Shown here one piece after another: positions 11,872-23,265 of a stretch of 64,000 bases of DNA. Made by a program: the position numbers and the translations under genes. Source of the stretch: Patiria miniata (lineage: Eukaryota; Echinodermata; Asteroidea; Valvatida; Asterinidae); contig NW_024037064.1 in assembly GCF_015706575.1 (NCBI RefSeq), positions 3,285,427-3,349,426 on the forward strand, read 5' to 3'. Each line of letters begins with the position of its first letter. Position 1 is the stretch's first letter. A model generated the notes under the pieces. It searched no databases. It had not been told where the DNA came from and saw only the letters and a list, made by a program, of their open reading frames with translations.

Positions 11872-12324
11872 GACTTAACCCTAAAGGGGCCGGGGGGGGG
11901 GCGGAATCCAAAAATCTTCCGTGATAGCTTCTTAAAAAAATTTTTTTTGCGACCCGAGCTGTTATGACTTTTTAGCCTCGAGCTTTGCGCATCTTTTGAT
12001 ACCAAAAACATAAAAATCAGACCACGGGTTGGCACGAAGCGAAAAATTTTCAGGCGCTACGCGCCGTGAAAACTGAATTTTTGCATATACGTCGTGTACA
12101 CCGAGCAGAATTGCCATTCATACATATGAACAATTAATTAGCCATAAGTCCAAAACCCTTTAACCTATAATCATGAAATTTCTTGGGCATGTTTAGGAAG
12201 AGTTGCTCTATGCATGTGCTGAGTTTCAAATTTTTTCGTCACTCGATGGCCGAGATCTTAGGGGGGGGGGGCGGAATCCGGCTGAGAGATGGTCAAAATA
12301 ACCCGGCCCCTTTAGGGTTAAGTC
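11872..12324. mobile_element. 453-bp MITE with 23-bp TIRs
   Basis: The left end gacttaaccctaaaggggcc and the right end ggcccctttagggttaagtc are exact complements over about 23 bases. G-runs and the phrase gcggaatcc also mirror each other just inside the two ends (11889-11908 and 12260-12279). There is no ORF of note. The TIR pattern with no coding marks a MITE. A target duplication is not clear. Confidence 0.6.
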
Positions 12325-13299
12325 CATTCTACACAAAAATACTTTGTGTTTGAGACGGTCGAGGAAAGGAAAGTGTATACTAATATTATTAGTTTCAGGG
12401 CGCACTAAATTGATTAAAATAGCCATAAAATGTTGTGAATAAGATGCAGCAGTGGAAACGTGCTGGAAATAAAATTCACTGTCGCCGCAAGTATGGAGAC
12501 TTATGACTTATTGCCTACACATTGGGTCGTATGTATAAAAACTAGCATTTGCTTTTACTACCCATTTTTAAGCATTTACTTGCATTTGTGTGAATAAAAA
12601 TGAAGTAAATGCTTTTACTGGAAAGCATTTGCTGAAAGCTAAACGTATTTACTTTTTACTTGCTAGCTTTCGCTAGACCAAAAGTGTTAACATCATTTCG
12701 TATGAATAAAAAGGAGTAAATGCTTCAGATTTCAAGCATTTACTGGTCATTTTTCAAGGCTGGGTTGGGGCAACCTTGAAAATATAAAGCAAATACTTCT
12801 GCGCAAAAACTGCTTCATTTAATATTAGTAATCGCCCCAAAATTCGCTAATAAATCGCCCCAAAAAATCGCTAATAATTTACATATAATACCATACACTG
12901 TATTTTGACTAACATTTATGCGCAATTTAAATACTTTTTTATTATGTATTTTATTACTAGAATATTTCGCATTTTGTTCACGATATGAAAAGTGTTAGCG
13001 TAAAATTCAGTGCGGCACAGAATGATTAAGGATTAATTTTATCCAACGGCATCCTGGGGACTGATCAAAATGAAATCATTTGTTTAGTTTACTAGGTCAC
13101 CAATCTTTGCAAACTACTATTTTTTTAATATTTCAATAAACAAAACTCTTTGTGTATCGAATGTTGGTATGATTTTACCCACTTAAACACGTCTGTGATT
13201 TTTATGCAATTGTGACGTCTACAGGACACTGTGGACCTTTACAATTTTCATGAATGATGAAAGTATACTATTTGTATTCTGCTACTGCCGAAAAGTGTC

Positions 13300-13850
13300 A
13301 TCATTTTTGCTGGATTTGAGGATCAAAACATTGCGACGTCAAATGATGTGATAAGGTCACGTTGAGGTCACGTTGAGGTCACTTGAATTTTCAATATAAA
13401 CGTCCCGATATGGGTACATATCAAGCTATAGGCAAATCAGACCTATGGTTCAGTAGATATAAATATAGACATTTGAAAATAAACGTTTAATGAGACGTCA
13501 CATGACTTGTGAAGACTTCATGATGATGTCACGTAATTGTGTTTCTATAACACGTCCCGGTTTACGTACATATCAAGTTACAACCAAATTTGACCTACGG
13601 TTATGTGAATGTGAGATTTACGACAAACCAATGTGTACTGGAGGAAGAAATATGTACAAAACATATGGAGAAAGTCTGCAAAAGGACAAAAGGGGGAAAT
13701 ATGGGCAGGGGGAGACAAGAAATAAGAGGAAAAAATCTTAACAAGAACAAGATCTGCTTGGGTTGAGTTTAAAAAATGAAAACCAAAACAAACTACTAAA
13801 ATAAAATTAAAATGTTAATGAAAGAATAGCAGTTTCGGCATATGCCGGAA
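13300..13850 (-). mobile_element. Diverged Helitron-like copy
   Basis: The right part (ggaggaagaaatatgtacaa, then aaaatcttaacaagaacaag) matches the corresponding part of the 6.5-7.66 kb element, and gacgtcacatgac modules recur to its left. It closes near a hairpin gtttcggcatatgccggaac (13829-13850). It is decayed, and its ends are not certain. Confidence 0.4.
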
Positions 13851-14097
13851 CAAGTAATAACCATGTGACAATATCCTGTTACTGTCACGAGACGTCCTTC
13901 TTTAAGAACACATTTCGATCCCTTTCAAAAAGACATTCTAGAAAGAAACACAAACCATGAGCTATTAAACATCCAGCTTGCAACCATGATCAAAACAGAG
14001 AACGAAACTCTTTGTAACTTCTATAATTTAGTATTGCCCTTGATCGACGTAAATTCCAACTGAAGTTATGAACGGAAGTCAGTGTATCACAACCAAC

Positions 14098-14241
14098 CTG
14101 TTTAGCCGCTCCTCGAATTGCCCAACCACTTTCAACATCTGATACTCTGACAGCCAAGTCCCCACTATTGCAGAAGAACTCCAGATTTCTAACGTCCCCG
14201 TAAATCGTTGAATTCATGTGTTGCTCCTTTCTTAGTACATA
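14098..14241 (-). CDS. Second recognised exon of ZU5-UPA-death gene: UPA part
   Basis: This 48-codon phase-0 exon lies between an acceptor ending TGCACAG (minus strand, at 14242) and a donor AAACAG then GTTGGT (at 14097). It codes for a segment containing NLEFFCNSGDLAVRVSDVES and GWAIRGAAKQ. In UNC5 and PIDD proteins the UPA domain follows ZU5 and includes a strand of this kind (hydrophobic, x-V-x-V-D, then W-x-I). The segment continues the UPA strand begun at the end of the previous exon. The last part of a standard UPA domain is not seen here or in the next exon. Either one more exon hides in the repeat-filled intron or the domain is shortened. Confidence 0.65.
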
Positions 14242-14761
14242 CTGTGCATAGATTTCAGTTATAAATACGATGAGTTATGGTTGAGCACAATGTTAGAGTG
14301 ACAAAAGTCGGACATCCCTTCTTACAAATCAAAAAGATCGCTTGACTAGCCTATCCGAACACATACCGTGGTATGGTTGCAAGGTTGGCCACATCGCTGG
14401 TTGGAGATAGCTGCGCTTGCGTGTATACACGTTTAATAGCAGGGGCCCAGGAGCAGTGTAATCATATTCGGACTAGGAACAGTTCACAAATGTGACAGCT
14501 TCATTAGCAAATCATTATCCAATTATTCCTAGTCAAACTTGTTCTATATTAAAATTAAAAACGATATTTTACCCTTGAGGGTTTTTATGTGCATGTCATG
14601 TCCACAATCTCATCATGTCCACAAGTGGGCGGGAAAAAGATGTTTGGTGATCTGCAACTGTGACGCTACTTCAAAGAAAGCATTAAATCTCAAACATGCC
14701 TAAAGCACAAATAGAGTTGGAATGTTCTTTGTGTTGTTTTTTTTTTAAATCATATACGTAC

Positions 14762-15352
14762 CTTTTCAACGTTCTCTTCGTCGTTCCAAACATGGACCCG
14801 AAATGTATACTGACAACTTCGCCTGTCAAGATGGCCTCCAAAGGCAGCGACCTTCATCCGCTTACTGCTTCCAGGATTAGGTGTGCCAACCAGAAAAAAT
14901 ATGGTGAAATGATCGACCAGGACAAATGCCTTCTTCTCTGTGACTAATGCAGGATTGCAATCCTCCCATTGCCTGTCTTTCGAGTCCTCATGACGCATTC
15001 TAACAACTAGCTTGTCATAATTTTGTTTTGTCAATACAGCTTGGTGAGGGAAGGACAGCACTACGCTCTCTTTAAATTTCAGCCCTTCGGGGCCGCACTT
15101 GACATTCGGTGAAAGTGCGACCTCTGTCGGCTCAACCGCATCATCAGTTGGTGCAGTGGGGTCTACATGCTCTACGTAGATGTAGACTTGCTGAGGAGGG
15201 CCTGGAGCTATTGCACCACGCGGGATGGTGAGGTGCACGTCATACTCATCCAGGGACAAGCTTCCACCCTTCTCTTTGAAGCAACCCATGGCAATGTAGG
15301 GTAACTTGAGGTTGGTGTGCAAACGTTCATTTGCTAAGAGATACTTTGTCCG
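14762..15352 (-). CDS. ZU5 domain exon (with start of UPA) of ZU5-UPA-death gene
   Basis: The exon holds a whole ZU5 domain: GCFKEKGGSLSLDEYDVHLT leads into the signature IPRGAIAPG. The beta strands and a PTEVALSPNVKCGPEGLKF segment follow, then VTEKKAFVLVDHFTIFFLVG. It ends with the start of a UPA domain, SSKRMKVAAFGGHLDRRSCQ and the following strand. The donor at 14761 is AAAAG then GTACGT, phase 0, matching the acceptor at 14242. The upstream border is uncertain. The frame stays open to an in-frame TAA about 45 bases above the conserved region, so the acceptor must lie near 15340-15355. No start codon, signal peptide or membrane segment is visible, so one or more 5' exons must lie upstream, possibly beyond 15.4 kb. 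ZU5 domains pack against UPA and death domains to hold the protein closed until activated. That is family knowledge, not something seen here. Confidence 0.8.
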
Positions 15353-17094
15353 CTTGTTGACTTTATCTTACACCAGTTGGAGATGGCTGGGCTTGCGTGA
15401 CGTCTGGTGTTTTGTGTCGCGGCCGGTCTTAAACTATTTACATAATAAAAAATCGAAAATTTTATATTAATAAAATGATATTTGAAAGGGTTTAATCACC
15501 ATTTCAGACAATAATTCCTTGTTAATGACGTCACAATTTACTGTGTTTTGTTTGCTGCCCGCAACGACGACTTTTACACAAATTGCACGTTCGGGTCGAA
15601 AAAGGCATGACAGGACTTGAAAAACAGCTATCAAAAGTACATTTTGTACTCATTTTATGACAGAAACAATAGTCGTTTTTAACTCATCACACCTTAGGCT
15701 ACATATACCCGAAAAAATGACGGAAATGTCTTCGAGCATTCCACATCCTCTTTTACAATTTTTGCCACGTTAATCCATTACAATCCTGATTAAGCTGCGT
15801 TTCTATCAGCGTCCTGGTTCTGCTTTTCAAATCCCTTGCCCTTTGCACTCAAATTTGCTACTGGCCTTTGTCTTCACTAAGGGTGTTATAAAGATGGAGA
15901 ACCCATACATTATTGTTCAATAGGCACCAATAATTGTTCAATTGACACCAATAAAATACCTTTGGTTTGGTTTGTGACGCCATCATTGAATAAGTGCCAT
16001 GTCCAGGATATGGACATGGAATAAGTCCAGTAGTCCAGGATACATCACCTTCTTGAACTCTGTGCCTATGCATTTTTGCTTTAATCAAACAAAATAAAAA
16101 ATATGAGCTTTACATCACTAGGTGTACTATAAATTTTAGCTTAATTAACACTACTAACAATACGTAAGACATACGCTTGAAAGAAGTGGCAAAAAAAAAA
16201 AAACAGCGTGGCAGACGAATGCCTTTCCCAGGCATCAAAGCATCCAGTCGCTGAGTGAGGCCGACGAGGTGGGATCGTTGTTTGTGCCCACCTTATTTTA
16301 AGGTCAGACAAACTTATTGATACTATTTCAGCCTTCGTAAAGTTCATAAATGTTATTTTGTGTAAATCGTCACCTTTTTCTCCTTGAGGTTTAAACCCTT
16401 CACTGTGCTTTTTTGCCTTGCATTTTAATTTTTTCGTCTATTCCTGTTAACACAAAGTAAAACAGAAATAAAGGATACAACACACGATCGTTTCCAATAC
16501 TTAAATTATATAGAAGAAAACCTTAGCAACGCATATTGTCTAAAGTGCTGACAAGTTTAATGGGAATTTGTTTTTAAATATATTACTCGACGGAAGGCTT
16601 TTTATGACAAAAAAAAATTGCCAGTGGCGCAATTGCTCAGCGTTCGTCTGTAGCGTCCGTTGTGTTATGTGGCTGATAAACACGTTAGAAAACCACCTGC
16701 AGGCTGTGCAGCAGGCCCGAACAGTATTGTAACATCACGCGGCTATAACATGCAGATCAGTTTTACTTCAGTTCAGGACTCGTACATTTTGAAATAGAAA
16801 CACATATTTTGCGTAGTACAATGTGAGTTTAATGCAATTCAGTTCAAGGGTTTAAAACCTAAAGCCAATTATTCCCAATTTCAAAAATATAATTTTCACC
16901 TGGTGATTGCTCCCTGAACACATCTGTGTCGAGTTTACTCTCCCTTCGGAACGAACTAAGGTTGAATTCTTAATCCAAGTCTGTTTCACTCGTCTGCGAA
17001 AAATAAATATAAACACAAGTCGTGAAGATCCAATAAAGTATAAATCTGCGATAATAAGCCCTAAACATTAATTCATAAATGCCTCAGACAGTTT
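15353..17094. other. Region upstream of ZU5 exon; possible 5' exons and a duplicated segment
   Basis: On the minus strand a candidate exon ends with a donor AAACCAAAG then GTATTT at about 15957, and contains GLIPCPYPGHGTYS. The spacing of its cysteine, prolines and glycines loosely recalls Eph-receptor-like cysteine-rich repeats. The acceptor candidate is gcataggcacag near 16055. A partly matching segment with the same donor stretch lies at 18960-19245, so this may be a duplicated gene piece or a repeat. Nothing else is recognised here. Around 16.6 kb there is only a weak A-box-like string. Confidence 0.25.
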
Positions 17095-17721
17095 AGCTAT
17101 TCCTATTGGTCGAGAGCCCGTCACGTGGCCGGTCTTAAACGGATGATAAAGACATGGCTAGCTGGTCTTAAACACTTTTCCAGTGTCACAATAAAACGTG
17201 GACTCCTAAAAATCCAGTGCCTCTTACAGTTTCATTGGTTGAACGTTCACAATCCTCACGTAGGCATGCGCAACACAACAAGCGAGTCAGAATTTTATAG
17301 TTCTAAATTCAAAACGCAACGCCCCAGTTGCGTTCTGCGTGACATCGCGCAGAACATGTTACGCGCGCGTCAATCTCCAATAAAAGGGTTGTTTACATCT
17401 TACTCGCCAGCTGAACACTCCATTATTTTGCTAGAGGGATGTTTCAAAAAGCATGAAGTAAACTTGTTGAACAAAATCGGGATTTTTTGAACGAATTATT
17501 TGATATTTTTTTACGGATAAGGTATTTATGAATGGGAATAAATATGTGCTCGGTCGGTATTTATCACTCTGTTTAATACCGCTTAGAGTCTGGGTGCTGA
17601 TAATTACCCTCGCCTCCGGCTCGGGTAATTATCAGCACCCAGACTCTAAGCGGTATTAAACGAGTGATAAAAACCTCCGGAGCACACATTTATTCCCTTA
17701 ATAAAAACTCTGTGACTTGTG
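17095..17721 (+). mobile_element. Hairpin-ended MITE (copy 1)
   Basis: The element begins attggtcgagagcccgtcac, runs through a body (ggtcttaaacggatgataaa, agacatggctagctgg), and ends in a foldback. A second copy lies inverted at 58300-58745, with the same body and a related foldback. Part of the family also appears at 37040-37270. No protein is encoded. The class is unknown; long terminal hairpins are usual for foldback-type DNA elements. Confidence 0.5.
17571..17661. repeat. Perfect 39-bp inverted repeat with a 13-nt loop
   Basis: The left arm 17571-17609 (gtttaataccgcttagagtc...) and the right arm 17623-17661 are exact complements, with the loop tcgcctccggctc between. The inverted symmetry continues imperfectly outward (tatttatcactc / gagtgataaaaac, gtgctcgg / ccggagcac). 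It is the terminal foldback of the element at 17095-17721. Confidence 0.85.
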
Positions 17722-18957
17722 TATGTCTACTTATTTCGGCTTAACACCATTGCCCTTTTTTGAATATATTGATGGATGATCAAATTACGAGTTACTGTCA
17801 CTTTAGCATATTTTTTTATGTTTAACCAACGATGATTTTGTTTAAAGGTTATATCCAATGTCCCATCACGTTGGTAGGTCCACAGTTTTTCAAAGACAAT
17901 TTACCCCTCGTGGTTGGCATTCTCAATTTTGTCAACGACCTTTCATCATGCCAGCTTTAGTTTTTATATATTTCTTATAACATTTCATGGGAATTTCATC
18001 ATGCCTACTATAATTATTTTTTACTCGTACAACTCGAGTACACACGGGTACTCGGCCCGTACTCGACTATCAGTTCACAAACATTATTTGGACTTGGCCC
18101 ATATAGTACGTACTCCATTATTTGTTCTCGAATTGTGTACGGACTGGACTTAGTACGCGGTACTCGACCCCAGGACCCGAGAATATAAATCGAGTACATT
18201 TCTTTTAAACGATTCCAAAGCTCAACCTGGAACACAACGTTAGTGCGGTGGCGTGGTGCATTCTGTAATTAATAAGACCTTGTACCCTGCGCTGGGTAAA
18301 ATGATTTTTTGGGGGGACGTCTCCCGAATGCTGCTAACATTCGAAGTCGTAGCACTGAGGATTCGTGGATCGTGAGCCAGCCATGCCCATACTTCTAATG
18401 TTCGCTCGCCGCTTTACGGTTACCAGTGAGGCCTTTCGGGATTTTCCTTTTTTCTACTTTTGGTTTTATGTACTCGGACTATGTGTTTTAGATTGGGACT
18501 CGTCACATTGTACTTGAACTCGGCCCGGGACTCGGTCCTTAAAGTGCTCGGATTTGAGGACTCGACTCCAACACTGTACTATGATGGGACTGTAGTTAAC
18601 GAATTGGTCTGTATCAAATATACTGAAATGGATTCAAACAGTATCCTATTGTTGCATAAATATAAACAAATCCGTATTTGAAAGGGTGTAGTCACGATTT
18701 CACACAATCCTTTACTGCACACAAATGTATTAGTCATTTGGTTTGCATTAACAATAACATTTCATCACGTGTTGCACAGTAAAAATTCTCATATCTTTTT
18801 TTTTTCAAAAAGAGAAGTAGGGAAGTGCCCACCAGTTAATATTTGGTCCAAAGTGCCCACCGAACCGAACGTGACGAAATAAGTTTGAAAACACGCGCGT
18901 AGCCAAGGTTTTGTTTGCATGTTGTAAATTGGAATGTTCCTACCGTGAATTCATTGT
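17722..18957. other. Anonymous; remnant of a tactcg-rich hAT-like MITE
   Basis: Stretches at 18018-18190 and 18468-18578 repeat gtactcg and ggactcg motifs. The right-hand piece ends ggactcgactccaacactg, close to the CTACAACACTG end of the hAT-like element at 36051-37027. No matching left end was found, so this is a partial or decayed copy. The rest is unassigned. Confidence 0.35.
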
Positions 18958-19245
18958 TAAACCCAGAGTTAGGTCCTATCAGCGTCCCGATTGCGCTAAA
19001 ATATTTAGCCCGTTGCACTGCAATGCTGCATCCTCGGTTACTCAAACACACTGCTAACCAAATAATAGTCTTAATTTAAATAATAATTGAATCTTAATAA
19101 GAAACACAAGGGTGTTGTAAAAAGAACTCACATATACAATAAGTACATCATCAAGCAATTACACTGATCGGGAAACATTAACATACCTTTGGTTTGGCTT
19201 GTGAAGTCCACCTGGTATCCCGGGATAAAGCACTCCTTAGAAAAA
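18958..19245. repeat. Segment duplicated from 15.78-15.99 kb
   Basis: Three blocks occur in the same order in both places: ctatcagcgtccYg...ttgcactg, aagggtgttRtaaa..., and atacctttggtttggYttgtgaNg. They are separated by comparable spacers. Similarity is patchy, with insertions, so the duplication is old. Confidence 0.4.
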
Positions 19246-19324
19246 GGTCCTCATCGACATCTGGTTTTAAAGAAATAATAGAAAATTATGGGGTCTTTAA
19301 GTCGATACTGTGAATTTGAACTTC

Positions 19325-19337
19325 TCTCTCCCCCCCC

Positions 19338-19374
<37 letters not shown>
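19325..19374. repeat. C-run followed by (TC)n microsatellite
   Basis: About 20 consecutive C are followed by about 13 TC dinucleotides. Confidence 0.95.
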
Positions 19375-19376
<2 letters not shown>

Positions 19377-19405
19377 GCTGGTTGTCTGTCGAATCGTGGA
19401 CGACA

Positions 19406-19491
19406 AGTGACTTAGTGGGGAGTAGTAGTACGGTACTTTGAACGGATACATCCGTTCAAAGCACCGTACTACTACTCCCCACTAAGTCACT
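19406..19491. repeat. 42-bp-arm hairpin
   Basis: agtgacttagtggggagtag... (19406-19447) is mirrored by 19450-19491 with one mismatch and a 2-nt centre. Such a near-continuous palindrome is a foldback or MITE core, or an inverted duplication artefact of repair. Confidence 0.85.
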
Positions 19492-19899
19492 AAATTGAGT
19501 TTTTCTCGCCTTTTTATATTTGTCTCAAGGAACAATTTAACCAATTGTTGAAGCAAAATGTTATTTGCCTCATAATTATCAAAATTGGACATTTGACAAA
19601 AATGCTCTACTCCATTTTCGTGTTAACGAAGCGCCAAAGAGTTTGTCTCCATTTTGTGAAAACGTAAACTGTGTGTTACGCGCTTCCAATATTCACACAG
19701 TGTGAATACAAATCACCTTGGTAGACGGATTTTAATTTAGCATTGAAAACCAGCTCACAGTGCTAATCCATTGTACCAACTGAGAACCAAAAGTGAGCTG
19801 AGCACTGGGCCCTCGGTATCAATGCCAATTATAAATTCGTCTAAAGAAGGGCCAGGGATGATACATGGCAACATATAATACTATGTTTATGTATGTTTT

Positions 19900-21780
19900 A
19901 TGTAGAGGTTGACGACTTTAAGTAAATTTCAATTGAAGAAAAATAAACAGGCAGTGTTAAAATACTTATAAATGTGTAATCACCTTTTCCTAATTTGTAG
20001 TGATAAGGACTGAATTATCATAAACAGTCTATACATGTTTAATCATAGAAACTGATAATCAAGATACCAATTTCTCGTTTTAATTAAAAACATATACTCG
20101 GAATACATGCTAAAATTATTAAGTAATTACTTTCAACAAATATATGTATATATATTAACTCTAGTGTTAGTAATTCTCTTAAATATTAATAAATATGTGT
20201 GTGTGTGAAATCATTGCATGGACCTATTTGCCAAAAACCATGACAACCTTTAACACTGGTTTTTGTTTTTCAGAGATGTTGATGAATTTCCACAAAAAAA
20301 AAAAATGTAGAAAAAAGTTCAGCAGACAGATATGGGAATTATATATACCCCATTTTAGAACTTGTCATATTTCTTAATTTGTAGTGATTAGCGTACAGTT
20401 ATCAATAAGGGTCTAAACGTCTTTTTAATTATGGAAAATGATTGTCAAGATGTTAATTTAGTCATTTAATTAAACAGCATATACTCAGAATGCATGCTCA
20501 AATTAACGAGTAATTACTCTAAGCATGATTCTTAATATATAGCTAGACCAAGCATCCTGAGCAGACAAACATGTAACCCCCCCGAAAAAAACCCCCAACT
20601 AATTGGAGGAAAAAGGTTGAGCAGACAGAACGAGGAAATGTGAATATGCATGTACTTATGAACTTGTACTTATGAACTTGTAATCAGCTTTTCGTAACCT
20701 GTGGTGAGGAGTATTGAGTTATCATGTACGGTCTATAAGCATTTTTAATCATAGCAAATACATATCAAATGTAGAGTTAATAATGTTCGCATGTAATTAA
20801 CGTTTTGTATATGACATTTACAGCATGCCTAATCCCAGGAGCAAATCTAAAGTTTCTAATGTTTGAAAATATTAATGTTTGTCTATGATTTCCATCGCAT
20901 ATCCCCATTCGCCTAAACTCATTACAACCAATCACACAAGGAATGTCAATTTCTTATAATTTTATAAACGTGTAATCAGCTTCTTATAAACGTGTAATCT
21001 TATAAACGTTTAATCAGCTTCTTATAAACGTGTAATCAGCTTCTCATAAACGTGTAATCTTATAAATGTGTAATCAGCTTCTTATAAACGTGTAATCAGC
21101 TTTTGTTTTAATCCGTGAGCCTACTGATTAGTATTGAAAAGATCAGTATTTACAAGTACTTAATCGTAGATCTTGATAGTCAAGACAACAACTTGATCAT
21201 TTGATTAAAAAGCTTAAACTCGGATTTCATGCTAAACTTTCTGATCAACATTTTTAGCATAATATTAAATATATAGAGTTAAGTGTACACATGTAAGAAT
21301 ATGTTTGCGTATAAAATTAACTGAATGGCCAGAAAATTGGCAACGGATAACACTCTGTAGTTTGTTAAGAACTTGATTAATTTTCAAGCCACTTGAAACA
21401 TAATGTGCAGATACAGTGTGTGCTGAAATTACCTATCAATTGCTTTGAGCATACAGTCAATGTTATATTTATCTTGAAGAACTCAGCTTCCTCAGTTGCT
21501 TTGTATAACAGTTCGGAGAGGGGGAAGTATTTTCAAATTTGGTCATGGGGTTATGGGAAGGGTTTGTGTGTGCACAAATCTATTGACATGTCTCCCTAGA
21601 GTACTGGTTACTAAAGTTCGCATGTAATAATATGTCCGAGTGTGAAATCCATTACATCAAAAACTTCGCCAAAACCATATAGCACTATTCTGTGTAACAC
21701 AGTATAACACTTTTTTTAAGAGGTTGATGAATTCTTATCTTGCGATTTTGAATAAATCATTGTAGATAAATAAACAGAGC
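19900..21780 (+). repeat. Degenerate tandem array with units of about 350-400 bp
   Basis: The same order of motifs recurs at about 19980, 20370, 20690 and 21100. The motifs are tgtaatcac/gctttt, a ttatca/gtctata phrase, ttaatcatag, gtcaaga, catatactcRgaat and gcatgct. A related gtgtgaaatccattacat phrase occurs near 20200, 20890 and 21635. Divergence between units is high. A shorter array of cttataaacgtgtaatcag (20950-21105) sits inside it. No coding function is seen. Confidence 0.55.
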
Positions 21781-21897
21781 GCCTTTTTTATAACAAGGTC
21801 AGACTAGAGTCAAGCTCAACAGAGTCTTCATTCCCTGCTGATTCTGCCAGGCCCGTTCCCTTGGCTGTGGTTTTACTAGGTAGTAGATAGCGACAGT

Positions 21898-21939
<42 letters not shown>

Positions 21940-22299
21940 CTGAGGCATTTGGCTATTTAAATCACGTAAGTGGTATAAAGCCTAGTGTAAAAATAGTGCT
22001 AAGCTCAACCGCCCTAGACGGTTGTGCTAACATGACGGGGTCGTCCACGAGTAGTCAGTCGGCAAAATGCAGCCGAAACTGGCAGACCTAAGTTCGCAGG
22101 CATGCAACATCTTTGGCATTCTTTGCCCGTGAAGGAAGCACCGTCCCCCACCCTAGTTCTTTATAAAGCTATTAGATATGAAGTTGGAGCCTTTGATGAC
22201 ATTCTGAGCTAGAACACCCAGTTGATTTGTAGTGAGCTTCAGACCACAGTACGCGATCTTACTCGGCATAGCTATTTATCACCATAATAAAACGTCAGT
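21781..22299. other. Anonymous sequence
   Basis: I see no ORF, repeat or splice-bordered exon worth naming. Confidence 0.4.
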
Positions 22300-22700
22300 A
22301 GTGTTTCCGGTCTCTAGTGAACAAAGAACAAAAGAATTTATGCATAAGCACAAAAAAAATGGACCTTATTTTCATATCAACAATGTATGACGTAACTTTG
22401 TTGGATCTATACTTGCGTACAACCATTATGTTTTCTGCGGAGGAGGAGGAGGAGGAGGAGGAGGATAATAAATGCACACAGTAGTGTTTTGGGTTTCTAA
22501 TGAACAAAGAACAAAAGAATGTATGCATAAGCACAAAAACAATGGACTTTATTTACATATCAATAATGTATGACGTAACTTTGTTTGATCTGTACTTGCA
22601 TATAACCCTTATGTTTTTTTTTGCGGAGGAGGAGGAAGAGAAGGAGGAGGAGGAGGAGGAGGAGGAGGAGGAGGAGGAGGAGGAGGAGGAGGAGGAGGAG
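22300..22700 (+). repeat. ~190-bp direct duplication, each copy ending in (GGA)n
   Basis: A segment from gtgaacaaagaacaaaagaa (22317) to the GGA run at 22438-22464 is repeated from 22500 to a longer GGA run at 22623-22700. Both copies share gcataagcacaaaaa and atgtatgacgtaactttgtt. The GGA run gives long poly-Glu, poly-Pro or poly-Leu frames that should not be read as proteins. The array abuts the PC4-like segment of the Maverick-type remnant. Confidence 0.8.
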
Positions 22701-22778
22701 CTGCCGGTAGTCGCAACGAAATATGCGAAAAATTATCCTTCCTAAGCAAAGCAAAGCCCAAGTGTTTGGCCAAAGCCG

Positions 22779-23108
22779 ACCCCAGCGACTTCAGCGTTTG
22801 GAGCAGCGTATGATGACCCTTGCTGAAGATCGAAGTGCACCGTACCCGAATGCCACCCAAAGCAAGCACCGTCAGGCCCTCCGTCATGTTCGTGCTTACG
22901 GGAGTTTGTCACGCCGTGGTCGAACCTTTCCAGGGTCAGATCAACGTCAAAATCAGGGAGTACGTGCAACGAAAGGACAAGGACTTCTAGAGCAGTCCAC
23001 GAGGCATAAACCTGAGGGTCGACGAGTGAAAAAAAACTGGTAGAAGTAATGCCTGCCATTACCGAGGCTGTGGAAGACATAGTGGTTAGAAATTACCTAA
23101 AAAAAAAA
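22779..23108 (+). pseudogene. PC4-like (p15 coactivator-like) segment, first exon, broken
   Basis: One frame reads PFQGQINVKIREYVQRKDKD, then a stop, then SSPRGINLRVDE. After another stop and a one-base frameshift it continues KKLVEVMPAITEAVEDIVV. A beta strand with K-I-R-E-Y, a charged turn, then G-I-N-L-x-x-x-E and a helix match the single-stranded-DNA-binding fold of transcriptional coactivator PC4. The stops and frameshift make it a pseudogene. A donor-like AAAAAAAA then GTAGGT follows at 23109, with a pyrimidine-rich acceptor at 23265. It lies upstream of the integrase of a Maverick/Polinton-type remnant. That it belonged to that element is an inference from position and orientation. Confidence 0.45.
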
Positions 23109-23265
23109 GTAGGTAAATAAAGTCATTATTGTGGATTGCTTTCTTATTCGTTATAAATTCAGTTGGTATGATTTTTGGAAAAAAATCATATTACTGTTCA
23201 TGTTTTTAAACTTTTGTTTTGTTTCTTCTTTTTATTTCTTTTTAAAGGATATTTCTTTTTAAAAG

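Larger units (their letters stand above)
6206..14097 (-). other. 7.9-kb intron of ZU5-UPA-death gene, filled with nested repeats
   Basis: Inferred as intronic because it separates two phase-compatible exons. It holds, on the plus-strand map, a TAA microsatellite (6511-6540), an inverted Helitron-like element (6541-7663), a SINE interrupted by a satellite-bearing TIR element (7664-11512), a 453-bp TIR element (11872-12324), a stretch with repeated aagcatttact motifs in both orientations (12540-12760) and a diverged Helitron-like copy (13300-13850). At 11513-11871 and 12761-13300 I see nothing recognisable. One small UPA exon could still be hidden in it. Confidence 0.6.

Noticed and set aside
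16624..16680. tRNA-like A box (tggcgcaattgctcagcg)
   Set aside because: No B box follows at a proper distance and no cloverleaf can be drawn.
22609..22887. Long poly-Pro, poly-Glu and poly-Leu frames
   Set aside because: They are produced by the GGA microsatellite, which is open in every frame.
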